From the NCBI RefSeq assembly GCF_009389715.1, contig NW_024067730.1:310001-374000 (forward strand): a DNA stretch of 64,000 nucleotides, in the 5' to 3' direction. Of this stretch, positions 21,830-33,200 are shown piece after piece. Made by a program: the position numbers and the translations under genes. Source of the stretch: Phoenix dactylifera (Eukaryota > Streptophyta > Magnoliopsida > Arecales > Arecaceae). Within the stretch, counting starts at the first letter, position 1, and each line of letters opens with the position of its first letter. The notes beneath the pieces were generated by a model that was not told the DNA's origin, searched no databases, and saw only the letters and a program-made list of their open reading frames with translations.

Positions 21830-24800
21830 TCACTGATCACCAGGCATGCTCTTGATAATATCAGAATCACCTGAAACACCAAAAATAAGATCATCCAATA
21901 ACTAATACACGAGCGAGCGAGCGAGCGCGTGGGCGCGCGAGAGAGAGAGAGAGATCATTAAAAAACACCTGGATCAATAATGCTGAGGCAGCACACTCGG
22001 AAATATTTGCCACAAGCTGTTCCCAAATCAACATTATCTGTAAATAGAGAGAATTTGAACCACTCAGAATTTTGATGACAAGAAACTAGCATGCAAAAGA
22101 ATATCAAAGCATGTATAGCTATATTAGGTGCTGTCTAAATCCCAGTACAATAGTTCCTCCACTCATATGATATGCACAGATCCAAATGACACAACACTAA
22201 CAAAGGGTGCCTTTTCCCCCACCACCACCAGGAGGGAGACCAGCACAAGTCAGATTAGCAGAATATAACAGATTTGTCATGTTGCAGGTGCTCTCCATTC
22301 TAGGCATCAGCTGTACGTTGTGCATATGAAACTATTAGGCAAAGTCTGGTTTGGACACATAGCAGGTATAAGGCTTGGGGTAAGCCTAATGCCTGCCAAA
22401 GAGTCTTAGGAAAACAGCCATGAGTCAAGAATAATTAAGCTGGTAAACTTGCTTATGACAGGCATAACAATTCCATAGGAAAGCTGTCACAATCTATTCA
22501 TTGGCATAAAAGCAACGTTTATACCACCGACCAAAAACATCTTCATTCTACAAGTTCCTATAAAAACTGTAGCAAAACAAAATCTAGAATAACTGGTGGC
22601 GCAAGTATTCTCATAGGCATAACTTTTGCTATTCCCATTATCTTATTCCAGAACCAAATGCAGGCTGATCAGCATAGGCCAACATTGCTTGGGCCCTTTC
22701 CTTGGCAGGCACAGCCCTCCTTGTGTACTAGGGAAGAGGTTCCAGGTTCAAACCCCAGAAAGCGGTGTTTTTCACAACAAACAAAAAAGTATTTCTTTGA
22801 AAAAAAAAAGAAAAGAAAAAAGATGCAGACCTGCTTTCCAACAGTCATTTATCATCTTAAGCAAAAGGTTAAAAGATCATCTTCTTCATTACAAGCAAAC
22901 AAGGAGATACCAAAGCCAGGCCCCAGCTCAATGAGCTGGCAAATTGGACATACACGTATTAGTACTTCAATGAGTTTTAGCTAGATGCCATGCAACAACA
23001 ACATTTCAATAAAATGTAGCTGGAAAGTAATGTGTCCATCATACATTCAAGAAGGAACCTAAAATCTATCCTATGTATGAGTCTGGAGTGACCGACCATC
23101 ATACATTCAAGATACGTCGATGACATCACATGAGAAAGAAAACCATTGCCAAGACAAGAAACAGTAAAGAAGACATTGTTGAACATATGTTAGAGGTGCA
23201 TCATAGGATTAGTCCTCTCATATTGCAGATAATGATAATTTGATTGGGTCAGGACTTTTGATATAAACAGACTCCTCAAACCTTTGGTTTAGAACTTTTT
23301 ATTTTTATTAGACTTCCAAAAGTAGTAGAAGTCTTTGCCTATATTCAATTAATACACATCCAACTACCAAACAAAAAAAAGAAACATTTTAATTAAGATT
23401 TTGTTCTTTGTCTAGAATAGAAATACAAGACATGCGATTCTTATGAATGCATAGTCAAGATAATTAAATGTTAAAAATAGTTTAATCAGATAGAAATCAG
23501 AACTATCCACACTTTCGTATGCACATCTTACATGTCCAATTTTCTCATGCACATCTTACACATATGTCATCCATACTTATTTCATGCACCTTGCACATGC
23601 TCAATACTGGTATTGTAGTAAATGACTACAAATTTTTGATGGAGTCGAATGTTGAAATGGAGAAACAAACAAGCAAGATACCATATTTGCAGGGAAGCCA
23701 TTAATTTTTTTCAAAAAAAACAAAGCCCAAAAAACATGATTAAAAGACACCGCCAAGTTTGACAGAAAGAAGAAGATGGAAGAAAGAATGTAGGCAAACA
23801 TGCCACTGTTGTTAATAATAATTAACAAATCAATGAAATACCATGAAAAAGAAATCTTAGGAGGGGGACAGATAACTTACTCCCATTAAAATGATGGACT
23901 CCAACCTTGGCCAACATTGCATAGTACTCAATTGCAGACTTCTCAAGAGGAGGGCAGTTGTTTGAGATGATCACTAACTTCCCTAGAGATATATAATTGT
24001 GACCAAATGATGAGATGTCAGTAAACCACTGATGCATATAAAAGCAATATTTAATCAACAAACTAGACTGCAAATTAAAGCAAAGTTCGTTAGAAACAGG
24101 AACACCAATTCATGAGGTAGAATTAATTATCATGGGTTAAGTTTCTATACTTAAGGAATAAAAAAAATCAAGGCTCAAAAAGTCAAAACTCTAAGTTCAG
24201 AAAAGGACAAAATAATGTAATTTTCCAGTCACATAGTTTTTTAGCGATCCAATTGATTCCATATAAAAATCATACACATGCAACGAATTAATTTCAATGT
24301 ACATATAAAGCCCAGGTGTTATTGGAAAAATCATCAATGTAGTTTTAACCAGAAATAGATAAAATAGACCAACTTCCTTCAGTAAGGCTATTAGCTTCGT
24401 TTGCCACTGAGGCAGATTAAGAAAATCGATTAATGACAAAAAAAAAATATCAAGGTGAAATCTGTAAAATTAAAGCGCTATCTTGTAAGCTAAAAATAAC
24501 AAAAAAAGAAAAATCTCATCTGAGTTATTTCATGTCATATTTATGCGATATAATTCCACAATTCATCATAAAGAACCACATTTACCTGGCTTCTCATTAA
24601 ACATTAGTATGATCCAAAATACACAGTTGGCACATATATGATTCAATATTCAGACGGCCAATCTCCCTTCTCATGCTCTTACCTCCAACACAGCAATGTA
24701 TTCATATCATTTGTTCTGCTTTTCAAAACAAACACTATTATCTCAACAATCCTCATCATCACACAGGACACATCTTAATCCAGCCACATCACATGCCAAA

Positions 24801-25778
24801 AGGAGCTAAGATAGTAAAGTTCTCTATTTAATAAATAAAGATATCAAACATTAATATCATGGTTCAATGTAAAATGAAATCTAATGTGCTGGTTGACAAG
24901 CTAGAAAAGGAACCCCACTAAATTGAACTATGGAAAGGTGACAGAGAACATCCAGAAAATTTTGTTAGAGATTTGAAACAGACATTATAGGGCCTAAGTC
25001 ACAGTCTAGTTTTCGTTAGTTAATACTACAGCCTGAAACAAATACATAAATAATCCATATATGCCTCTAGGTCAAGTTGATCACTATACGCACAGTTCAC
25101 AATGGTGCTACAGAACGAAAACTGTCCACTTAAGCTCATTGCAATTGCTGTACTCACCCTTCACGTATTCACCTAGATTCAGGGTAAAGACAAGTCTAGA
25201 TGAATTCTGAGGGGTCAGAAGAACGAAATCCATCTAGGGAGCTGCATTCATCTCTGAGGCATGAGTCAAAAGCCAAAGAGCCAAACTCTAGTCCCAAACC
25301 CACAAATCCAGCATACCAACACATTGTACTAGGATTTTAGTCCAACACGAAGCCAAAGCTAGAATTAAATGCGGTGTAGCAGAGAACGATTTCCGAGAGA
25401 CATTTGAATACGGAAGTAGTGATCGATACCTAGGGTTTAAGACCAATGGATCAAGAAAAGAGGGGATGGAAACAGCGATTACTATACCTCTGTTATTCCG
25501 AAGGGATCTGAGGACAGTCTTGTACCCCAGGGTATACTTCCCGCTCTTCACCACGAGAGCGAGCCTATTGTTTATGCTCTCCTGGCTCTTCTTCTGCATC
25601 ACAAAAAACCAAAAAAATGGAGCGAGAAAATAATCAAGATGTCCGCAAAAAAATAACGAAAACCAACGCAGGAAAGAAAGGGAATTTAGAGTTAGAGGGT
25701 CTGAGGAAGAAGGGGACTTCTAAAATAAATGGAAACCGAAACGATCGAAGAGGATACCGTCTTCTTCGCGACCACCAT
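21830..25778 (-). CDS. RPL30: 60S ribosomal protein eL30 (L30e)
   Basis: eL30 is a small RNA-binding protein of the large cytosolic ribosomal subunit. It belongs to the L7Ae/L30e fold family that binds kink-turn RNA. Five coding exons join to 112 aa, the standard plant length: 25758-25778 (MVVAKKT), 25488-25593, 23881-23982, 21969-22037 and 21830-21870. All introns have GT/AG borders, and phases fit exactly. Landmarks are [11 protein letters not shown] at the start of exon 2, [22 protein letters not shown] (exon 3), [10 protein letters not shown], the exon 4 segment [14 protein letters not shown], and [18 protein letters not shown] across exons 4 and 5 ending in TGA. Introns take up more than 90 percent of the gene. 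No disruption is seen. Expression as a constitutive ribosomal protein gene is supported by the telo-box upstream. Confidence 0.96.
22655..22825 (+). mobile_element. SINE-like repeat in eL30 intron 3
   Basis: GGTTCAAACCC at about 22745 is a good RNA polymerase III B box. It is preceded by a tRNA-like stretch (CTTGGCAGGCACAGCC, with CTTGTG where an anticodon stem would be). It is followed, after about 55 bases, by an A-rich tail (AAAAAAAAAAGAAAAG). The order fits a tRNA-derived plant SINE in the direction opposite to the host gene. The A box is poorly preserved. Confidence 0.45.
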
Positions 25779-25875
25779 GGCTGCTCCGGTGACAAGGCGG
25801 CGGCGGCGGACGGCGAGGGGAGCGGAAGCGAGAGGCGAGAACCCTGGGTCTCGGTGGCGGCCGTAAAGGAAAAGG

Positions 25876-25883
25876 TAGGGTTT
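25876..25883 (-). promoter_or_regulatory. Telo-box (AAACCCTA) upstream of the eL30 gene
   Basis: Read on the - strand the motif AAACCCTA lies about 100 bp upstream of the start codon, inside a T-rich/A-rich run. Telo-boxes are a known feature of plant ribosomal protein and translation-factor promoters or leaders. The GC-rich 25780-25860 is the likely 5' untranslated region. Confidence 0.6.
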
Positions 25884-25914
25884 TTTTTTTTTCAAGTTAT
25901 GCAGCAAATTCTAA

Positions 25915-26425
25915 TATAGCGCTGTATTTACATGATTGCCCCTGTAGGGGTCGAGGTTGATTAAGATAAATGTAAACCGTGAGCCTGATTGCTAACCCTA
26001 GACAGGTTTTGGGATTAAGTAATTATTTAATATCAACGTGCTATCCATCTACCCTCCCCAGCAAGACCTTTTTCTCAAGGCTAATTTTGCCCGGTCAACA
26101 CACCAAAAATAACTTTAACCAAGACAAACTAAATTTATCCATCTAAATAAGCTTAACCTATGTAGTAATCACAAATCAAAGCAAAATTGCACCGGCTAGC
26201 CACCGTCGCCGGCAATGATGTGGCTGCCATTGTCGAGGTTGGCCACCATGGCTTCTTCTGGATTTGATTGAAGAGGAAATGGAGAGAAGGGCTCTCCCCT
26301 ATTTTAGAAAAAGAAGGAGAGAACCTCTCTCTTCTTGCCCTCTCATCTTTCTCTTTCTTTCCTCTTTCTTTATTTATTTTTTTTTTCCTCTCCTTGTCTC
26401 TCTCTCTACATGGTATTATGAGCCC
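25915..26425 (+). mobile_element. Possible LTR end and primer binding site of a decayed Copia element
   Basis: A pyrimidine-rich stretch ending CTCTCTCTACA at 26410 is followed directly by TGGTATTATGAGCCC (26411-26425). That resembles the methionine-tRNA site TGGTATCAGAGCC with two extra or changed bases. I therefore suspect the end of a 5' LTR at 26410. The LTR start is not visible, and no gag follows. Confidence 0.35.
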
Positions 26426-27340
26426 CTGAGGAGGGTTATGCCCTTCTCAATGGACCTCTGGTCGACCCTTGGTAAAAGAAGATCTTGAATCATGCTTGTT
26501 GCGCAGTATGTTGGCCCTCACCTTGGTCTTTGTCGGGCAACACTGGACTTTATTACTAATGTTTATTGTGTTGCCTATACCATGGTCTAATTCTTATTTA
26601 ATGAGTTGACCCAGGTGAGTGGTAGAAGGGATTCAAGGGACCTAATGATGGACTCCTGGTGGACGCCGGTAGGCAATCAAGGTTATTAGCCCAATCTATG
26701 TTTTTTTTTTGATAATTGAGTTTGATTCTGTAGAGAGAGAGTCATTTGTATAAGAAGGTTCTGATTGGGGTACTCTGTATTTTAGCTCGTAGATCATGAA
26801 GTAGATCAGTAATTGTTGTATTTAGTCAATCTTCAGTAGAGGTAAGAATTCTTGTACTTGGTCACCAATACAAATATATATACATGTTTATTGATTTGTA
26901 CTGCCAGATTTGCATCGTAAGTTTTCATTGATAGATTTGGCTTAGCATATGATAGTATAGTATATATAATTTTCCGTATGAATATACTTGTATGTTGTGT
27001 ATGTATTAGATATTGAAAACACGAATATGTGAACAATAATACCTTGAATTTGAGAGAAATGCACTGTGCAAGTAAAAATTAATTTGACAAGAGTATCTTG
27101 TAAATCAAACGGATAAGATATTATTTTGACTAACCTTGTCATGAAATAGCCTGTACGAGCTTATGTGTGGGATAGCCTCCATAGGCTTATACATGAGATT
27201 TTGTTTAATAGTCTTGGACTGGGTCGTGACCTTGGTTAGTCTAAAGCCAAAAAAATATTGCTATGAAATCTGAAAATCAAGTTAATGAGAAATGGATGAC
27301 ATGACATAAGAAACTGTTGTTGAACAAGTAGTTAAATTTG
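26426..27340. other. AT-rich interval, no gene seen
   Basis: The first 250 bases could be leader DNA of a decayed Copia element. The rest is AT-rich, with short open frames rich in Tyr, Ile and Thr on the - strand that match no family known to me. Confidence 0.3.
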
Positions 27341-27380
27341 ATATATATATATATATGTATACATATATATATATGTATAC

Positions 27381-27412
<32 letters not shown>

Positions 27413-27442
27413 GTGTGTGTGCGCGCGCGCGCACGCGCGCGC
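27341..27442. repeat. Compound microsatellite: (AT)n, (GTAT)n, (TG)n, (GC)n
   Basis: About 100 bases alternate strictly or nearly strictly between purine and pyrimidine. They pass from ATATAT through GTATACATAT to TGTGTGTG and finally GCGCGCGCGCGCACGCGCGC. The GC block is unusual in this AT-rich setting. Confidence 0.95.
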
Positions 27443-27619
27443 TTCTTTGATAATATGATAATGAGAGTTTATGTACATGTTATTTGTATGAGCTTTTCGA
27501 ATATTGATATAATATTTATTTTATGTGAATGTTGTTCATCTTAGGCCTTACACGATCTCTAGGGCTTCGCTTTAGAGATTATGTGGCCATGTCGCTTGGT
27601 CGACCCGGATGATGGGTTC

Positions 27620-28320
27620 GGGGCATGACAATAAGCTTCGGCACAACCTAGCAAAATGCATTTTTTAGCACCTCCTCGGGAAACTTATTAGAGTTTATTG
27701 TCATCAAATCAAGGTAACGAAGTTGATGTGGCAAAGGTAAAGGCAATCAAGGACATGCCATCACCACATACTAGAAAGAGATGAGAGGCTTCTTGGAAAG
27801 AATCAATTCATAGACATTCATCTGTGAGCCAATCAATCTTTAAGCTTCTAAGAAAGAATGTGCCAATAGTCTGGAATGATGAGAGTCAGAAAGCATTTCA
27901 CAAGATCAAAGCGTATCTGCATAACCTAGCAATTCTCGTCTCTCCTACTCCAGGAAGAAGGACCATTAATACGGTTGTATTTGTCCATCATGGAGCTTTC
28001 CATAGAAGCAGTTTTACGGTAGCATGATAAAAAGGGCAGAAATGAAAGGACTAATTATTATCCAAGGCAAAGAATGAACGATTACGAGTCTCGGTACACC
28101 AACACTAAGAAGGCTTGTTAAGCAATAGTTTGGGTAACTTAACGGCTCTGGTTCATTGCACTGGCCTAACTGAAGTAGCTAATGGATAAAGCTATTTTGC
28201 TTGGAAGGGTGGTAAAATGGCTTCTTTCAATGTTAAAGTTTGACATGACTTATCTAAAACAAGAGTAATCTATAAAAGGACATGCAATTTTAGACCATTT
28301 GACTTCACCTCTGATCTTCA
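27620..28320 (+). pseudogene. Relic of Gypsy reverse transcriptase / RNase H
   Basis: Scattered frames on the + strand match the end of the reverse transcriptase and the start of RNase H of plant Gypsy elements. These include VKAIKDMPSP and a MRGFLGRINS-like stretch, PIFKLLRKNVPIVWNDESQKAF (in part), IKAYLHN, and later IVWVT and MTYLKQ. Several frameshifts and stops separate them, and the catalytic YVDD box lies outside. No LTRs are near, so this is an isolated, old fragment. Confidence 0.7.
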
Positions 28321-28384
28321 ATCATGGCATGTAATGTCTCTTCGTCTGGAAATTCTACACAGAGATTCAAAATATTGGACTGGA

Positions 28385-28565
28385 TGGTTTGCCCCAAAGT
28401 TTGCCGTACCGGTATCAGACTCCGTACCGGTGCTGCACTAGATAAACGTATCGAGTATCGGCATGATACGGTATGCGGTATGCCAGACATATCGATATTG
28501 GCGTACTGATATCGGCACCCATCTGTACCGATATGGTATACTCGATACAAACTGGTACAACATAC
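28385..28565. repeat. Degenerate GTACCGGTATC-rich repeat
   Basis: The tract is built from variants of GTACCGGTAT and ATCGGTAC in both orientations. A similar tract occurs at 38840-39010 and a weaker one at 37640-37690. These look like copies of one repeat family of unknown class, decayed by C-to-T changes. Confidence 0.5.
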
Positions 28566-30283
28566 CATGATTTGCCTATAAGAATTAGTGAAGAGGTGTA
28601 GGGCCAGTTTTGGAATATTTAAATAGTGCTCAGATACCGGCAGCAGCCAGGCTAAATTTTGACTGCACTCAAAATAGGCAAAACATGATGCATTTTGTAT
28701 TTAAAGATGGCTGTGGACTTTGACATATGTTGTCATAAACGGGGACTAAATTTTCGTTGTTTCACAGATCAAATGGGATGGACGACTAGAGATGAGAAGT
28801 TAGTCTTGTACAAAGAACTCTCACAAAGTTTACTATTAGAATTTAATGAAATAGAGATGCCCCCGAAACTGTTATAGTAATCATTTTCCAAAACTGTTAC
28901 AACATTATGAACTATGATGGCTGTTCATTAAATCAACGTTCGAAGCTTTAACACAAGTTTGGCTTTCAAAAACAATTTGGTTATCAGTGTATTGTCAAAA
29001 TTAAAAAAAAATATGGAGGATTCACCAAAAGTTTAGAAAGGGGTCATGTCACGAAATGATAAATAAACATATCAATAAACAATACTGCCAACAACATTAA
29101 ATAGGCTTTATAGTTCATGATTTATTTCTTGAATAAGTTGTGCATAATTCACTAAATTTAAGTTAGTGAGGAACTTCTTTAGTATGTTAAGAAGAACAAT
29201 TCAGCCAAGAAAAAAAATTGCGCACCATTCATGTAACTTTCCAGTAAAATGTAAAATCAAAACTATGACAGATAGCCACAAGTATGCATGTCTAGTTCCT
29301 ATATTAACCTTAAGATGCACTGAAGATCCTCAGGAATAATTGTATTTCTGAGGCAACAATACCACCAAGACAAGCTTGCTACATATGACCATGCTTGCAG
29401 TCTAGAAACTGAAATTTGTTACTGGAAGGGAAGTTTCTGAACATACGATGGCAAAAAAAAAGATTCTTTTTTAGTAGAAAAAACATATCCCTGCTGCAAT
29501 GTACTATTTGAAACCTTTGAATCTAAACGACCTGCTGAGCAAAATGATATACAAGAAAACCAATGCTCTCCATCTTCTACCAGCGCAAATATGTTGCACC
29601 TGAAGTACCCATTAGTCGACATTGGCAAGCCACTCGTCACCATCCAAGAGTCAGCAAGAGTCAGCAGATCATACGTTAAGACAAGTAGTGCTTAAAGTCT
29701 GAACAACAGATGAGGCAAAACCTGTAGATACTGAATCAAGATGCACACATATCACAGGCTATAAAATAGCACTATTTAGTTACCCTGTAGTAAACAAAAA
29801 AAAAAAGCAACGTTTCTGAAAGGCCGCTCAACTCTTAGGATCTTGCCTGCACAAAGTTGATGGCATCATATGCAGATACACAAAACAAAGTGTGCGCACA
29901 TAATTCCTGCAGTTCTGGCTTTTTGATTTTTCTTTGTTTTAGCTTCTTCTTTTTTTATGTGGTCTCTAAATCACAAATCATTTATATGATCCATGGATCT
30001 TTTACTGGTTTTTTGAAAATGTTATACACAATGTCAAAACACAAATCATTCACACAGTTTATGGTATCTCACAATGTTTTGCACAAATTTTCCCAGGTCA
30101 AAAGCGAAGCTATTAGACCCATGCGCACAAGCTGAAGAGTGGTGCGGTTCCAAGACTCAAAAGTACTCTTTTACTGGAAAATTTTGAAACTTTGACAGAT
30201 ACGAGCCACGTTGCATGAACATGCCGAGCAGTATACTAGGAATCGGAAGTAGCAACAGCGAGTAGACGTTCCGCAGTTGCAGA
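28566..30283. other. Intergenic DNA downstream of the PLAC8 gene
   Basis: No coding sequence is recognised. The right end (about 29.9-30.28 kb) should include the 3' untranslated region of the PLAC8 gene on the - strand. The rest is AT-rich and has no repeat that I can name. Confidence 0.4.
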
Positions 30284-33200
30284 TTAATCCTGTGGATCCA
30301 ACTCCATGGTCTGGACAGGGGGAGCGGTCACAGGAGGGAATTTAAGAACAGGAGTAGAGCCATCTGACCTCTCCCGGATCTCCCTGTATTCTTGACAAAT
30401 GGCGCACAAGTGGCAGAATAAATGAGTGGTTAAATCACCACATGGTGCTTCCTGGAAAAGATGGGAAAAGAAAAAAGACATGAAGGAATATCTCCAAATA
30501 GGTTTGATTAGGTTAATTTCTTTACAGTAAGTGTCTTGAATGACAGAGTAATATGTTAGTGGAATATCTCAAAAGAAAAAACATTAGCCATATCAGAGAT
30601 AGACATGTTAAAAACAATTGAGACTAATGCTGTAGGACGACATCCATGATAGCCTTAGACATGTGATGGGACTGTAACTTGATAATAGGAACAAATTAGA
30701 AATCAAGATTCCTGCAAGATAGATTATAAAAATAGAATTTTAAAGATTATGCTGGAACACATTAAATTTCTAAATCTAAAGAGAAGAAGATAACTTCTTG
30801 ACTACTCTTTTCTTCGAGGCTAACATTTCTATCTCATCAGCTTGCAGTATTGGTTTACAAAGAGTTTGACATGCCAAAATGCTGCCACTTTGTGACATAT
30901 GTTGGTTAGTCTTTTTCTTTGGTAGACAGATCAGCAAGCAAATTCTTATGATTAGATTGTTGTCTAGCAAACTAGCACAAGATCAGTTGCAACATTTGAA
31001 GACGTGTTATGGCCTCCTTAGGCTATATATAAAATGTCTGCAGAACATGGAAATGCTACTATTTGCCTACAGTGGCTTGTATAGACTCACGGTAATACAG
31101 GTGCAGAGGATCTTTAGATTTTGTAATCTTACTATTCCAGTTAAATTATCATAACGTACAGACTTGATATAGTATCCGTAGATTTTTAAGAGTAAGAAAT
31201 TCCCTTAAACAAGTCAATGCAGTGATTATGGCTTAATTTCATAACTTTCTAAGTTTAGAGTATATATATCTTGTTTTGGCATACTAGTTATGAAAGAACT
31301 GAAAATGCAAGTATGCTGGGTCTTAGAAGTTCCTTTTGTAGCAATAATAACAGCTCTTTCTTTTTGAAGTTTTGCTCACAGCACTGCCAATAAAATCATT
31401 GAAGGTTCTCGAGTATGACAATGAATGTCTACAAACACAAGGACTACAATATTCTTCCTTCCTTTTCCTTCACTTATTTCTTTTTTTTTTTCTCTTTCTG
31501 TGTTTAGAGGGCATGGGAGGGGGTACCAATCAACATTCCTTTGAAGAAATAACTAAACTTATATTTAATAATTCCATCAGGACTAATTTAGATAAACAAA
31601 TGCAAGGACCAACTTAGAAGTTAGTAGGGACACTTGTTATTCGCTCATTATGAACAAAGCATTGCAGATCTCAGGTGGAGTGTAACTGCAAAGACAGCAT
31701 TTTTAAGCATCAGTGCTTTCCAGGTGCCAGGAGCTTATTATCTTCACGTGTCCTACCGTGTCATTTATTATCAGTGATACTCTTATTGCCTAACATGCAT
31801 AATCCTCTTAAATCACCAAAAAAAAAAGATAACTTTCAGACTCAGCAGACTTGCAACTTTTAGTCATTCACACAAAACAAGTCAAAGCCTGAAGTAAAAA
31901 ATTGATCCAGTAAAATCAAATTGTAATCTTTGTAAAGTGAAAAACAAAAAGACACTTCTCAAATATATTTTCTAAAGAAATTGGCATACCTGCAGGTTAT
32001 ACTTTGCCCGAAGTGCTTTGCGATACCCACAAGCATAACATGCAATCATAGCTCCTGGTAATCCTGACAGTATACCTCCAGTAAAGAGACAACAGAGACA
32101 ATTGACAAGTCCAAACAAGATAAAGTGGGTCATGCAAGACCCTGCAAGAGTTCCAGAACCCAAGAATTCTGCATTCTTTCCAAAGAGGAAGCATGGGCAG
32201 ATTGTGCCTATACAACCTATTTCAAGAAAGGAAAAAAGGAAATGTGTTAGAAGTTTTTCCTACCCCACTTGCGAAGACACGTCTTTTGATAAGTTATGAT
32301 AATTCAATGAAGAAGAGGAAAGACTAACAAAATTAAAATTAAACAGTACCAAGAAATGGTGCTCATGCATTAAGTATGTACCTATAATGTAGATCCACAT
32401 ACATCTACACGGAGACACTGACCCACTTGTTGAAATGATAACCATTATATGGAAAAAAAGAGATTTTGTTTTAAATCTCACACGTTAACATACAACAAGC
32501 CAGAGGTCAGAAGAATTTAAACTATCATAATCAGACATGATAAAACAAGAGGCACAAAAAAAAAATAAAATGAAATATAATGCTTCTTGATAAGATAGTT
32601 TAAGGTTTAAGTTTTGCAAGGAAGCAACTTCCAGGATAGAATTATAATTTTGCACTTATACATTATAAAGAAGACTAGCACCATATTTGTTATGACTTTC
32701 TTTGGTAGAAAACAACAGATCAATAGTTTTGGTTTATCACTAAAAAAGACCACAATGCATGAGACGGATTAGGTGATATTCTTCTGGAAAGGAAGAGAGG
32801 CCTGACATTAGAAGCCATCAACATTCAAACTGTAAATTATCCATTTGAAAGACCATAGCAAGATGCAACACTGTCAAACTGTCTTGACTTGAATATATGC
32901 ATTCAATGAGAACAACTCTGCACAATGCTTTTTATTATGGAATACATCCAGCTCTGCCACAAAATAAATTAGCCTTGAGCACTCATTTGAGTAGCTTACA
33001 AAGAAAATGACATAGGAACCTGTTTTAGCATAGAAACCTGTTTTGGCTTGACCAGGTTCTGAGATGCCTTCTATTATGGCATAGGACTCATCAAGTATCA
33101 GTGGAGTCCTCATGCAAGGAAAGTGGCACTAAAAAATTACTGCAACAGCTTCAAAAAAAAAAAGAAAAGAAAGTGGCCTGCAAAATTAATGGGGTATGCT

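Noticed and set aside
22745..22760. B-box-like sequence as a functional tRNA gene
   Set aside because: No cloverleaf can be folded, and an A-rich tail follows. A SINE-like relic fits better.
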